Source: Typha latifolia
Taxonomy: Eukaryota > Streptophyta > Magnoliopsida > Poales > Typhaceae
Reading direction: 5' to 3'
DNA length: 64,000 bases
Assembly: GCA_019914945.1 (NCBI GenBank)
Contig: CM034111.1
Location: 3,720,001 to 3,784,000 of the forward strand
The first letter of the stretch is position 1. Each line of letters begins with the position of its first letter. The translations under genes were made by a program, and so were the position numbers. This document shows positions 48,977 through 61,895 of this stretch, in pieces. Under the pieces are notes generated by a model. It made no database searches. It saw only the letters and a list, made by a program, of their open reading frames with translations, and had not been told where the DNA came from.

Positions 48977-51900
48977 ATGCCTTCTCTCTCGTGCGCGAAC
49001 CTTCTGGAACTCGCTGCGGCCGCCGAGGCTGACTTACCGGCGGCGTCTCCGCGGAGCGCCGCTGCGCGGCTACCCCGCGTGATGACGCTCCCCGGCGTCT
49101 TGGGCCCCGACTCCCCTACTTCGCCCGCTCCGGTGACGCGGCGCATCGTTGTCGCCCATTTCCTCCCTCTCCGCTCCGCCCCTGACCCCGCTTCCCCTTC
49201 CGGCCTCTCCTTCTCTTTCGATACCGACGCGCTCCCGTTCCAGCTCCGCTCTGGCGTCCCATCTCCAGTGATCCACGTCGGCGCCCTCCCGCCTGCTGCA
49301 GCCGTAGCAGTTGCCAACGTCGACCCCTCTATTCTCGACGAGCTCTCCCACCTCCTCTTCTCCCGCTTCTCCTGCGTGCCCGTTTTCATTCCCCCAGACC
49401 TCCACTCCCGCTTCTATCACGGCTTCTGCAAACACTACTTATGGCCTCTCCTCCACTACCTCCTCCCTCTAAACCCTAGCTCCCTTGGTGGCCTCCCCTT
49501 TGACCGATCTCTCTACCGCTCCTTCCTCTCGGCGAACAAGCTCTACGCCGACTGCATCACCGAAGTCCTCAATCCCGATGACGACCTCGTCTGGATCCAC
49601 GACTACCATCTCCTCGCCTTGCCCACCTTTCTCCGGAGGCGATTCCCAAGGGTAAAGCTCGGATTTTTCCTCCATTCCCCTTTCCCCTCTTCGGAAATCT
49701 TTCGCACAATTCCCATTCGCGAAGACCTTCTTCGTGCGCTGCTCAATGCCGACATTGTCGGGTTTCATACCTTCGATTACGCTCGCCATTTCCTCTCTTC
49801 TTGTTCGCGATTATTGGGCTTGGGTTACCAGTCTAAGAGGGGGTATATTGGGATCGAGTATTATGGGAGGACAATTACTGTGAAGATTTTGCCGGTGGGG
49901 ATTGATATGGGTCAGCTCAGATCTGTTGTCGCGTCACCCGAGACGGCCGCCAAGGTCCGGGAGCTCATGGAGACGTATAAAGGTCGCACCTTGTTGCTTG
50001 GGGTAGATGATGTGGATCTTTTTAAGGGGATCGGGTTGAAGTTTTTGGCGATGGAGCAGTTACTAGAGGAGCACCAAGAGCTGCGGGGCCGGGTGGTGCT
50101 AATTCAGATAGCGAACCCGGCGAGGAGCCAGGGGAGGGATGTGCAGGAGGTCCAGGATGAGATCCGATCAATTGGAAAAAGGATCAATGAGCGGTTCGGA
50201 CGGCCAGGTTATGAGCCTGTTGTGCTGATTGACCAACCCATGGCGACCTATGAGAAGGTTGCTTTCTACTCTGTTGCAGAGTGCTGCGTTGTCAATGCAG
50301 TGAGGGACGGGCTCAACCGGATCCCCTACATCTATACGGTGTGCAGGCAGGAGAGCCCGGTATTTGATGGAATGCCAAAGAAGAGCATCATTGTGCTGTC
50401 AGAGTTCATCGGTTGCTCCCCATCGTTGAGTGGTGCTATTCGGGTCAATCCATGGAATATTGATGCAGTGGCAGAAGCGATTAACTCGGCAGTGGCGATG
50501 CCAGAGGCAGAGAAGCAGTTGCGGCATGAGAAGCACTATAAGTATGTCAGCTTGCATGATGTCACTTATTGGGCTAGGTCACTAGATCAGGACTTGCAGC
50601 GGGCCTGCAAGGACCATTACCTCAGGAGATGCTGGGGGATTGGGTTTGGAATGAGCTTCCGGGTTGTTGCTCTGGGTCCTAATTTTAGGAAGCTATCTGT
50701 GGAGTACATAGTGTCAGCATACCGGAAGATGAGCAGTAGACTCATTTTACTGGATTACGATGGAACGATGACGCCACAGGCTTCTATCGACAAAACACCA
50801 AGCAATGAAGTCATTTCTCTTTTGAATGGCTTGTGTGCCGATCCGAAGAATATAGTTTTCGTTGTCAGTGGGAGACGAAAGGATGAGTTGAGCAAATGGT
50901 TTGCTCCATGTGAGAAGCTAGGAATTGCCGCAGAGCATGGCTACTTTACAAGGTAAATATATGCTTCTTTTTTGTTGTATTATTATTCTTAATTGTGTGA
51001 TATGTTTGAAGAAATATTAACTAAGAGGAGACACATTTGAATTTGGGTGGAATTGTACTCTTTAAATAAGAAGAATGTGATCGTGTGGAAATGCGGCAAC
51101 TGCATGATTCAAAGTTTCGAATCATATTTTTTTCTTTCTTATAGAAATTAGATGGTAAGTGCCATAATCTTGCTGTAGTATGGTAATCTGTTGTATAATA
51201 GGTATAAAGAAAGAAGAGAAGCTGGAAGATAGGGGTGATAGGTGACTGTTACTACTAACAGGCACACTTGTAAAAAAATCCAAGTTGATCTGATAGATAG
51301 TATATAGTGTATTTATAAGAATACTAAGATACTAAGAAGAAAGTAATCTTTGTTTGTTCAAACTGTGATTGACAATAAACAAACACCATTAAAATTATCA
51401 TGATATGTGATGCTAAAGAATATCTGTATATAGGGATATGTCTGTCAGCTCTTAGGCATGTTGTTTCTAAGAAATGGTTGCCTTTTTTGCAGGTGGAGTA
51501 GGGATTCCCCTTGGGAGTCATGCAAGTTACCTGTGAACTTTGATTGGAAAAAGATTGCTGATCCTGTGATGAGGCTTTACACAGAGGCAACTGACGGATC
51601 TTCCATCGAACCTAAGGAGAGTGCATTAGTATGGCATCATCAGGAGGCTGATCCAGATTTTGGATCATGCCAGGCAAAAGAACTCCTTGATCACCTTGAG
51701 AGTGTGCTTGCTAATGAACCTGTTGTTGTTAAAAGGGGCCAACATATTGTTGAAGTGAACCCTCAAGTAAGTAGGATGTGATTTTAGCTGTTTTGAACTT
51801 ACTACCAAATTGTGTTTTTCTTGATCATACAGAAGACCTCTGTTATACATCCACAATTTGTTATGTTCAAGTAGACATAGCATTCAAGCTAAAGGGGCTT

Positions 51901-52615
51901 GACTAGGATTGAGTTCTAGACGATGTATGCCCACCCAGCATTCAAGTGACATTTACTGTCCCACAATCTGTTTTCATATCGAAGCAAGTCATGTATCCTG
52001 CGTTATGCATGTACTAGAGTTGCAATCTTAATAGAATCAGAGGCACTGCTGAACCAGGATCATCTCACAAAATCCGATTTAACTCGAGCTTAAGCCTACA
52101 TGTCATTATCTCATGTCAACCCAACTCAGCTTATATCTTTATTCCATTTATGGTAGAGTTCACATTGATTCCTAATACCATACCTTACATTGGTTCACTT
52201 CCTTGTGTCCACTTATTCGTTTACTCCTGGAGGATTTGTCTTCTCTGCTCATATTTCATGTTAGTACTGTTTGATTCATACTTTGCTTACTGTGCAGGGA
52301 ATAAGCAAAGGTGTGGTGGTGGAGAATCTTATCTCAACCGTGTTGAGCAGAAAGCCACCAGACTTCATTCTTTGCATTGGAGATGATCGGTCAGATGAAG
52401 ACATGTTTGAGAGCGTCCTAAGCTCAACAAATAATCCTTCATTTTTATCAACTGCAGAGGTCTTCGCTTGTACGGTTGGTAAGAAGCCAAGCATGGCAAG
52501 GTATTATCTTGATGACTCGGTTGATGTTATAAAGATGCTCCAAGGCCTCGCCAGTGCATCATCACAACGACCCAGACTAGCACAATTTCACGTATCCTTC
52601 GAAGATTCCTTCTGA
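48977..52615 (+). CDS. TPS: Class II trehalose-6-phosphate synthase/phosphatase-like protein
   Basis: Three exons: 48977-50952, 51493-51766 and 52298-52615. All junctions are GT-AG and in phase; the product is 855 aa, the usual length for class II TPS (TPS5-TPS11 type), as is the two-intron structure. The N-terminus MPSLSCANLLELAA with LPRVMTLPGVL is the class II signature. The GT20 synthase-like domain (~55-540) has WIHDYHLL (~207) and NAVRDGLNRIPYIYTVCRQE. The HAD phosphatase-like domain starts LILLDYDGTMTP (DYDGT at 593-597) and includes IGDDRSDEDMFE. Class II proteins generally lack measurable synthase or phosphatase activity and are thought to be regulatory, binding SnRK1 or 14-3-3 proteins; that is family knowledge. 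Exon 1 is much more GC-rich than its flanks. The last exon ends FHVSFEDSF. Confidence 0.95.
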
Positions 52616-55600
52616 AAGAACTATAAGTGCAATTTCTTGGTCTGGTAAATTCAAGCATTATCCCCTCACTAAGGTTTAGTGAAGATTGACCAGTAAAGTT
52701 GAAGCTCATGACGCCATAACGTTATGCTGAACAGAATGGTAATGAATCTGGTGACTACTGGGAGTGTATATGGCAAGGGTAAGGAACACATAATAAAGAT
52801 TTAGTTCATGCAATACTAGAATAGCAATTACACACAAGACAACTGGCTTTCCATACCAGTCCTTTCAGTTTGTATATAGATATATCTATATATCTATCTA
52901 TCCATATATATATCAAAGCTTTTCTTTCCTTTTGTAGATAATGGACACAGACATATGATCAGCGCATTTGATGTTTTTATTCTCATACCTGAATGTTCTG
53001 TTACTGCTTAGCATCTTGCAACTTTCTATGTCTAGTCGAACTTACTGTTATCAATTTATTTGTGAACAATGTACTTGTGAGGAACAATTTTTTGGATATT
53101 ATTAACTGAAGGATCCACTTGAATATGGTCCTGATTTTCTAAGTTTCTAGTGTTTTAGTTTACAAAGTATGCAGAAAATATCTTTGCTATCTCGTTTAAA
53201 TTGTTTTGAGCTTTGATAAATGTATTTCTTATCACTGGAAGTCATTTCGTTTAAATTGGAAATCATAAGGAATATGGAATTTCTTTTGAGTTTTTTATTT
53301 ATCACATTAGCCCTTCGCTAAACTTTATAAACTGAGCTAGACTCATCCCAAACTTAACGAAAAGAGTCTAATATTATCATATCAACATCTGTGTCATTAA
53401 TACAGTGAATTGATTGGACTTTTACTTAGAAGACGACCTTGAACTAGACGAATTCAGCAATTTATTTATAGGTTAAATACATTTTATCAACGTTCTTATT
53501 ATACAAGCATTAGCATATCTTATAAAAAAAACTACTATCCAGTGAACTGAGAAAAATAGATCTCTTATAGTTGACATAAATTCTACTCTATCCAAAAGGG
53601 CAAAAACAGAGCACCTCTGAATCATCCAAGATGAACGCCGGCATTTATGTTGCCTGCCTCCTAATCCTTATCTTCTTATTTAGTCCTTGGTCAAATATAA
53701 ATTCCATTTTTGGTCAGTGAAATATTATTGATCCATAAAAGCTAATTACCTTCTTAGCATTGGCACCCAGTCTACTTCAGCTTCTGGGCCTTTGAGGAAT
53801 AGAATAAGCTTAAGAAACTTTGGCACTAATTGTGGCGATTGGATAAACGTGAGGAAGTGAAACTCTTACAGCAGCTTATTTTTTATAATTATTTTGACCT
53901 TTTCATAATGAGAAGAATTGTGTTCAAGGGTTGAACTTGAGACATTATCTACCATTATAGTTATTCTAATTCTTTATAAATTATTCTAGTGTTTAGTTGT
54001 ATATTAATATGGTGTCGTTTATAATAAATAGACAAGATAATGATAGTAGAAAAAGAGGAGAGAGATTAAAATAATAATTACTTGAAGTAATATCCTTAGT
54101 AAATATAAAAATATTATATGTAAGATAAAAAGTTAGCGAGAGAAGTAGGAATTATTATAACCAGTATAATAGTAAAATAATGTGAATGTTATATATGTTT
54201 ATATTTAATTTAACTAAACTTAAACAAAATTAAATAAATCAAAGGTGCTAGAAAAATGAAAAAGATGACATGACACTTCAAAACTAAATGAGTTAGAATA
54301 TAAAAAAAAATTTAATCATGAGTTTATAAAGATGTGATATATGTCCAATGGATCTCTATTTATGATTATTTATAGATCTTATCAAGAGAGATCCTAACAT
54401 AATTAGAGATCACTATCACACACTTGATACCATATTAAATGCAAATGGGACAATGTGACATTGGAATGCATGAGATTGCCATGAAGTTGTTGGATAGAAA
54501 CAACTAAGCGTTCAATGATTTGGAAAGCAAATCAAAACTCCCACAAGATACTAAAAGAGAGTTAGAAATGCATGGCTTTGCTTTAGAGTGGCTTAAAAGA
54601 ATTGAGTGTAGAAAAAAGAGGAGAAAAGAACATTTTTAAAAATTAAAAATTTATATCTTATATTTTACTTTTATTATTATTACTGATAGCCATTAATAAT
54701 AGAATAGAGAATATTGCATTCCTTTCTTTTAGAATAAGAATAAGAAAAAAAAAAAATCCAAAATACTTCTCAGTAAAGTTTGACTTACTTAGGACTACTA
54801 TATGATAACTATTAGTTAATGTATGGATATTTTTAGACAATAATGTAGGACATAAGAGCAAAGTAGTAAATATTCATAAAGGTAGACTATTTTAATGATA
54901 ATAACATCAAAGAGAAGAAAAAGAGAAATTTATCATATTAATACTTATAAATTGGTCCTTGTATTTTACTTTGAGTGCTTCAAAAACACTTGTCATTACT
55001 TTCTTAATGGATAATTACCATAATTAGTTAAGTTAGTTATAGATATAAAATGACCATAATACCAACAAGTTTTATAATGTTATGGTAAAAGTAATTAAAA
55101 AAATTAGAACCCAATTTTAAGGTCAAATTAGAAGTGTTCGAAGTATTTTAATTTTTATTTTAAAAGTCCCTGTTCCATTAGTTGCTTGTAAGTGAAAATT
55201 AAGATATAATATTTTCAAAACACCAAGAGTAAAATATATGAGCCTTCCTCTTCCTCAAAACTATCACTATTTTTTATATATACGTTGTGAAATTCTTTCT
55301 TACCACATACCCTTAAATTAAAAGTTTTTATGAATATTTTTTTTTTAGCTCAAGGGGTCTGTGTGGATATAAAAGAAATTTGAAGTGTGTACATAAAAAA
55401 TGACAGATAGTTTTAGAGGGCTAAGTATAATTATCTCTACAAATAAAACATATGATAATCTTGATAAAATTTCAAAAAAAGAAAAGAAAAAGGACTCAGA
55501 CTCAACTAGTCAACTTGGGAAAGCAACATGAGATGGGTCTACTAGAACAATACAAATATACAATATTGAACACCCACTCCCTTCCACAAGTCCCAAACCT

Positions 55601-56351
55601 AGAAGAATTTAAAGCCCTTTGCCCTATTAAAGAAGGCATCCACCTTTGTCCACTCATAAACTACTCAAAGCCCACCACCCTTCCAACTATCCCCTGCCAA
55701 AGAGCATTAACTCCACCAGCCAGTAGCCAAACCCCCTTAGTTTTTTGGCAACCTCTGCCACCCTTGCAGACCCACGATGGTGAGAGATAGAGATAGAGAT
55801 AGAGAAGAACAACTACTCACAGAACTCTACTAAGATATTGCAAAAAAAATAAAAAAAAAATAGTATATTTGAATTTGAAAAGAAGAGCTCCCTTTCCCCT
55901 CCTGACATTGCCATTCATTCTACCATTACTACACCTCAACCTTCTTGTTCATTTTTGGCTATCTTTCTTACTGCATGAAGACAAGGGTGGAGATTGAAAA
56001 GTTGAAATGTTTTCTTTTATCTCAAGTAAAGGTGAATTAGTCTCCAGAGTACATAAAATTAATCAATCACGTTGTATTTTTTAATAGAAAAATAAAACGA
56101 TAAGAATTACAGCATGAACTTAGTAATGACTTTGTTACTTTCTTTAATTCTACTTTTTGGTCAGATTCAGATCAAGTTAGAGCATGAGAAGAACCTCCTC
56201 CATTGCTGCTGCCACTTACGAAAGAAAAGAGAAGAAAAAGAATGTAATAAAACTTTGAGCAAAGCAAACCATCCCATGAAACATATATTTACTCTCTATT
56301 AATTAATCCCTTACCATGAACAAGGAGCAAGATTTGAAAGCTAAATCTATG
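52616..56351. other. Spacer between TPS and ATL genes
   Basis: 3.7 kb. It starts with the TPS 3' UTR, which includes a TATATC-rich stretch at 52876-52912. AT-rich filler follows. A palindromic mini-element lies near 55240-55445. The 55452-55790 plus frame is Pro/Leu-rich and unrecognised. The end holds the 3' UTR of ATL. Confidence 0.55.
55240..55445. mobile_element. Palindromic mini-element, family also at 62.7 kb
   Basis: The left part (CCTCAAAACTATCACTATTT, then ATATATACGTTGTGAAATTC) is the imperfect reverse complement of the right part (AATTTGAAGTGTGTACATAA, then GATAGTTTTAGAGGGCTAAG). Inner words near GGGGTCTGTGTGGATATAAA are shared with the element at 62.7 kb. No coding capacity. Confidence 0.6.
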
Positions 56352-57758
56352 TCAGAGATCATTTCCGACCTTGTTCTGCCTCCCCACAACCCACAGCAAT
56401 GTCCTCCTTGTGAATGAAGGGGCTTCCTCTGCTCTGGAGCTTATAACGCTATTGTTGCAGCTTCCAACCTCCACATCCCAATCCGCTTCGCTACTGATGC
56501 TGTTCTTGAGTTCAGAATCGTCGGCCGGCGGCAACCGGAACGACGAAGCCCGCCTCGAAGAACCAACGAAGACGGGCTTATCTTTCTTCATCCATATCTT
56601 GGAGATGGAAAAGCTCTCATTTTTACGTAGATTTGCAGTACCACTAGAACTGTTATAGTTATCAGCTCTAGCTCTAGCTCTTTCTGTCCTTGATGCATCG
56701 AACCGTTTGAATCCTTCTCTTGCTGAGCAGCAGTCGCATTCCGACATCGCAACCCGGTGCCTGGACTTTTTAACCGTTGGCTTCTTCTTGGGTGGTATAA
56801 TGGCAACTTGAAGCGAGGACGTGCCGTCCATCACGTATTCATACGATCCCATGGAGAAGCACCTTCTTTGGTCCAAGTTCTTGTTGCAGCTAGTACTACT
56901 CCCTTCACCCTCACCTGCAGCAACTTCCACGCTCCTAAACTTGCCAAGCTTGACAGGAACCACCTTTGCATCTGAAACCTCTGAAACGTTCAATCGAATC
57001 TCCTCTGGCTTTTGCGAAGATTGATTGCTCGAAGGCTCGAAAACTTCTTCTCCAAGAGGACCCAGATGAGCATTTGGGCCAGAATCCCCTCTCTCAGGTG
57101 CAATGATCTCTCTTGAGCTCTCACTTCGGGACTCTAGAACAAGGAGCACAGGGCTGCAGCTGTTTCTAGGAGGGAACTCAGAGAGGAGGCTACTCCTACA
57201 GAGAGGGCAAGTGGAGTGGGACAAGAGCCATGTATCTATGCACTGGACGTGGAAGGCATGGCTGCACTTGGGGAGGAGCCTGAGCTTGTCATCCCCCTCA
57301 AACTCACAGAGGCAAACAGCGCAGTCGAATGGATCCTTGAGGCCTATGATGGCTTTGTAGAGGAAGACTGGGAGGGCATCTATGAAGGATTGGTCCACCC
57401 CTGCATCATGGAGGTGGAAGAGTTGCTGGAGTTGGCCTTGCAAGGCTGTGACGTTGTCCAATCCTTCTGGGTCTCTGCTGATGGGTCTGAAGAGGTATCT
57501 AACAAGGAGGTGGAGCAACCCAGAGATGAAGAAGATGACTGCTAGGATCATAATTATGAGGAGGATACTTGGGCTAATCTTGTTCTCAAAGTTGGCATAG
57601 TAAAGAGGAGTAGAAAGAGGTGGTGGTAGTGGTGGTGGTGGTGGTGGTGGTGGTGATACTACTGGTGGTGGTGGTGGTGGTGGAAGGAAGGGCAATGGGA
57701 GTTGAGCAGGAGAAGAAAAGACATCTCTAATGGCACTTCCATGCAAGACCCAATTCAT
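56352..57758 (-). CDS. ATL: ATL-type RING-H2 E3 ubiquitin ligase (ATL13/ATL46-like)
   Basis: One intron-free frame of 468 aa, as in most ATL genes. The N-terminus has two polyproline runs ([20 protein letters not shown], ~24-43), then one hydrophobic helix ([20 protein letters not shown], ~61-80), a basic stop (YLFRP) and the [17 protein letters not shown] segment that corresponds to the ATL GLD motif. The RING-H2 is complete: C146, C149, C165, H167, H170, C173, C184, C187, with the E2-contact Trp in DTWLL. The long C-terminal region has a DCCSAREGF patch and ends [18 protein letters not shown], as in the ATL13 branch. It should be a membrane-anchored E3 ligase whose targets are unknown. The polyproline is encoded by GGT repeats (plus strand, 57620-57690), so its length may vary. 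Confidence 0.93.
   Translation of the reverse strand: MNWVLHGSAIRDVFSSPAQLPLPFLPPPPPPPVVSPPPPPPPPLPPPLSTPLYYANFENKISPSILLIIMILAVIFFISGLLHLLVRYLFRPISRDPEGLDNVTALQGQLQQLFHLHDAGVDQSFIDALPVFLYKAIIGLKDPFDCAVCLCEFEGDDKLRLLPKCSHAFHVQCIDTWLLSHSTCPLCRSSLLSEFPPRNSCSPVLLVLESRSESSREIIAPERGDSGPNAHLGPLGEEVFEPSSNQSSQKPEEIRLNVSEVSDAKVVPVKLGKFRSVEVAAGEGEGSSTSCNKNLDQRRCFSMGSYEYVMDGTSSLQVAIIPPKKKPTVKKSRHRVAMSECDCCSAREGFKRFDASRTERARARADNYNSSSGTANLRKNESFSISKIWMKKDKPVFVGSSRRASSFRLPPADDSELKNSISSEADWDVEVGSCNNSVISSRAEEAPSFTRRTLLWVVGRQNKVGNDL
57620..57690. repeat. (GGT)n coding microsatellite in ATL
   Basis: Two runs of GGT (plus strand), separated by GATACTACT, encode the polyproline stretch on the minus strand. Confidence 0.9.
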
Positions 57759-58023
57759 CTTTTAGTCTAAAGAAGGAGATAAAACTCAAAAAGCTCGCCA
57801 GATTCTCCTTGGAAAAGCTTAATGGTGTCCTCCTTGGCTCCAGGATCCTATTTGAAATTAGAAGAAGGGAAGAGAAGGGAAGAGGAAGTAGTCACAGGCA
57901 TGGAGTGAGGAAGAGAGGGGAAGATGTGATCCTTAATGGGTGGAGAAATTAATGGGATGCCAATGGAAATAAAACTGGAATTGATTGCTAGAGAGAGGAA
58001 GGTGACCCAATTTATTATACAAG

Positions 58024-58034
58024 TTATATATTTT
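58024..58034 (-). promoter_or_regulatory. Possible TATA box of the ATL gene
   Basis: On the minus strand, AAAATATATAAC lies about 270 nt upstream of the ATL start codon. An alternative is TATAATAAATT slightly nearer. It is weak support: motif and position only. A GA tract lies just upstream at 58074-58105. Confidence 0.3.
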
Positions 58035-58072
58035 GCAAGGTTTACTACAACCAATGGTAATTAAGACAAAGA

Positions 58073-58073
<1 letters not shown>

Positions 58074-58105
<32 letters not shown>
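58074..58105. repeat. (GA)n microsatellite in ATL promoter
   Basis: About 15 GA units, about 320 bp upstream of the ATL start codon. GA/CT tracts in plant promoters can bind GAGA-binding (BPC) proteins; that is family knowledge, not shown here. Confidence 0.9.
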
Positions 58106-58107
<2 letters not shown>

Positions 58108-58895
58108 GAATCTTAGGAAGAGCAAACTCTTTTGGAACCCAAAGCTTTTCTCTACTCCTCTTTGACTTTCCAGAAGCCTTTTAGGAGCAGGCCCAGAGTC
58201 CCATTAAATTCCATATGGAAGAAGTTTGATGCTTCTACTCTGTTTTCATCTACTCCCAAGTCCCAAGTTCCTTTTTTTAATAAGAAAATTTTGCGTATAA
58301 CACCCAATGCCCATACAGTTTTGCACTTTTATTGCAATTCACATCTTATTTTTTTAATATTTTTTTTCATAAGTATTAAGTCTAACCTAAATCGATGAGG
58401 GTTTTCTTTTAGCATTTTATAGAGAAGGTATTATTTGATTTTTTTTTCCTTATCTTTTCTTTGGAACAATTACATCCCACGTCCTGCATTTTTGTAAATT
58501 TATGATTCACACCATACTTTTATTCTAAAAAAATAAACAAAATATTATGCTATAATCAAATTTAATTTTGCAAAATAATCTCTTGATAGTCATTTAAGCG
58601 AGTGTCTTTCCGAGAGGAAGAAGAGAGTTTTTTAGATATTATGACTAATCCTTTCCCATTTTTCGTTGTATGACTAAATGAGAATCCTAATTTTTCATAA
58701 TAAGACGCAAAAATGAGGCGCGGAATATAAATGCTAAAAATATAGGGCCTTAAATTATAGAAATATCTTGTTTGAAATGCAATTCTTTTCCTTCTTTTTC
58801 TTGAATTAATTACTTAGACAATTGAACTATTTTCAATCTTCATATATTCCTTATTTAAATTCTTTTAAACACTTAACCCCTCGGCTATTTAAAAT

Positions 58896-59325
58896 TTCTG
58901 AAAATTTACATATCACACTATCTTTTAACAAAATTGTGATTTATATGCTACATTTTCACTATTTATAAATTGAGTTTTATAATTTAGCGAATATGTGTAG
59001 AAAATACTCTATTGTTAGATTTGTCAGTTAAACTTAACTAAACCTCTTGATTAAGTTAACTATACTAAAAAAATTATGAAATACCCTCAACCAAGTCATA
59101 CTAAAGGTATTTTAGTTATTTTAAAAATAAGGACATTTTAGTCATTTTTGAAAATATATCTTAATTTTAAAGAAATATTTTCACGATGTTAGGTGAAATC
59201 TAACCCATAGTAATTTCTGCATATATTCGCTAAATCATATAACTCGATTTATAAACCGTGAAAATATAGGGTATAAATCATAATTTAGTTAAAAATAAAA
59301 TAGAGCCTCTGATGCAATTTTCCTA
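58896..59325. mobile_element. MITE-like fold-back element with ~135-bp inverted arms
   Basis: The left arm (about 58899-59035) and the right arm (about 59185-59322) are reverse complements. Shared blocks are AAAATTGTGATTTATA / AAATTATGATTTATA, CATTTTCAC-ATTTATAAAT and AATTTAGCGAATATGTG / GATTTAGCGAATATATG. About 150 bp separates the arms. No coding capacity. Ends and target-site duplication were not resolved. Confidence 0.75.
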
Positions 59326-59477
59326 CTTTAAATTTGTATCTCTTTCTTTCCTCTAAATTAAGGACAAAATAATTCACAAGAGTATCTAAATTTGTCCACT
59401 ATGACATATCTTAATAAATAAATAGACAACAATTAAAGAGACATTTCACAGGGTTTAGGCATACTTATTAGATCAAC

Positions 59478-59479
<2 letters not shown>

Positions 59480-59521
<42 letters not shown>
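59480..59521. repeat. (GA)n microsatellite
   Basis: About 20 GA units. Confidence 0.95.
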
Positions 59522-59522
<1 letters not shown>

Positions 59523-61687
59523 TGACATTGGATTAAAAGTCCCACTGGGGTCAAACTTATGGTGGATCTCACAATTAGTGCCGGCAAAAGTGGAAGCCAG
59601 TGGCCAAACCTAAATTAAGGGGGGGTTGCTTCTCCAAGGCCTTGTGTTCTTCTTCATCCTCTTTTTTGGGGTCTTGGAAACCTTTTGTGGGCTCTCTTTA
59701 TTGAGGTTGGACATGGACATTGGAGTGGGAGTTGGGATTTAATTGCTTGAGCTTGGATTAATTATGATTCTTTTTCTAGTGTACAATGTCTATTGGTTGA
59801 CTTCATTTTGTTTTTTTGTTTTTGTTTTTTGGGCTCTTGTTTTGTAGCAGTTAATCAACCTAGAGCACACCAACCAATTGAGTTGTTATTATAATCTTAA
59901 AGTGCCATTTAAGTGGCTGTGTAAGTAAATGGTTTGCTATTTTAGATGAATTATGTTACTCTAGTAATGATACCAAGTAATTAAAAAATAATTAGAATAG
60001 AAGCATTTGAACATTATAGCTTTTTTTTTGTGTGTGTGACATAATTGCCAATGAAATTATTGGTCTCTTTTAGAATTGCTTTTGTAGTTAATTTTTAAGA
60101 TAATATTCTTAGAATATTTCTAATAAGGGTTGTTGATTAAAGTTAATATATACATCTAAATAATTATGTATGTGAGTTAAATATGTGTCATCGATTTATT
60201 TTTCTTGTCTTAGAATAAGTCTTTCTGTACTATGATATCGAGTAATATTAGATAATTTTCAAGCTGTTTCAAAGAAAAACTTGTGTCATTCTATAGTTGA
60301 GGATATTTTTTTTTAATAATAGTGGCTTTTATATAAAAATTGCTTTAAATTTTCAAGTAGACCTAGAATAATTATAATTACAACAACAGGAAAAAAAAAG
60401 ATAATTAAAACAACAATTTTTAAAGGCTATTTTAGTTGGTGATTTAGATGAACTTCCCCCTTAGTAGCAGGGAAATTTTTTTTTACTTTAAAAAAGAGAA
60501 TGCATTAATATTTAAGTAGTTTGGTTAAAAAAGCATCATTAAGTTATGAGGCAAATAACTAAAGCAAAGAAGGACTTTCTTCTCTCATAGTTAGAGCCAG
60601 CCAATTAGATATGAGAGATATTAAGAGAGGAATAACAAAATATTAGATGTAATGATCTCAATGACCCAGAGGAAAAATATTTGTAGATAATTTCAATCCA
60701 AGTTCACATATATGCTAAAACTTTTACTCTATATGATCCTAATATTACTAGAAAAAAATTAACATATATCCATCTATTTATCTTCTAAATATTAGAACAA
60801 TTATTAGGCAATTAATTAACCTCACATATCCCATGTCCCAAACTTCACAAGTAAACTTGCAAGATTGACCTTTCCAGGTACAGTTTATGCAAACCTTTTC
60901 TTTTCCTTTTTTTTTTTTTAAAAAGAAGAGCTCCTAACTTTAATTATATGTATAAGAAATCCAATCTTTTATTTTGATTATCATTTCATAATTTCATACT
61001 ATACATATAAATATTTTTATAATTTTCTTAGTATAGTTAACTTAATGCAAATGTTTGGTTTAATTTAACTAACGTATCTAACATTATGATATTTTATAGA
61101 ATTTCATTTGTAAATAATAAAAATATAGAGTAAAACTATAATTTTACTAAAGGACATAGTGTTATATGCAAATTTCTCTATCTCTCATTTGTGTGTGTGT
61201 GTATATATATTCTAGTCTCTATCCGATAGTCCTTGCAAATATGCCTCAAAACTTTTGGTTTACTACATCATATATATATATATATATATTTCTGTGGTCC
61301 CTTTGCTGCAAAGAGACATAACTTCAGAAGTGATGCCCTTAAAATCATACTTGGATCTATCAAAAATACTAAATCCCTTTGTCTCCTATATATATACCCA
61401 AAGAAACATTGTCTTCTTTTTTAGTACAAAAATGTCAAACTAATGGATGCTATATCACGGGAAAGCTTGTAATGGTGAGAGATGCCAAGAGAAGCTAAAA
61501 GATCCCCTCAGCACTACCTAAAGAGTACCTAAACCTTTTAAGTCCAAAGCTTGGATAGGAGATCAGGCTTTAGCTTACTTTCCATTTACCCCCATTATTG
61601 GTTATTGGTGGTGAGAGTAAAAGTAAGCAATTAAGTACTGTAAATTGTTTGAATATAAAATATAAAAAATATTATTTTTAACAGTTT

Positions 61688-61895
61688 TAGAGCAGTTAAT
61701 ATAGTATCAGCGTGCCAGAGAGGTCGTAGGTTCAAATTATGTCATGCCCATTTTTATTTGCAGTTGGTGAGTTAATATGGTATCAGAGCCAGATGTTATA
61801 AGTTCAATCAAACACTGCAATTCTTAAATATATTTTTTGGGCCTATTAAAATATCTTTAAGCTTTTAGAATAGTTAGTAAATTAATATGTTGTGA
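61688..61895 (+). repeat. Dispersed repeat with PBS-like TGGTATCAGAGCC word
   Basis: The word TGGTATCAGAGCC at 61778-61790 is the usual primer-binding-site sequence complementary to initiator tRNA-Met in copia-type elements. A diverged unit (ATAGTATCAGCG) precedes it, and another (ATATGTTGTGAG) follows. No LTR end, gag or pol is nearby, so this is a remnant or a derived repeat. Confidence 0.5.

Noticed and set aside
48778..49435. Minus-strand frames opposite the TPS first exon
   Set aside because: They are antisense shadows of a GC-rich coding exon.
55452..55790. 112-aa plus-strand frame, Pro/Thr/Leu-rich
   Set aside because: No recognisable domain, lies in the spacer downstream of ATL, and its start is within a poly-Lys A-rich tract.
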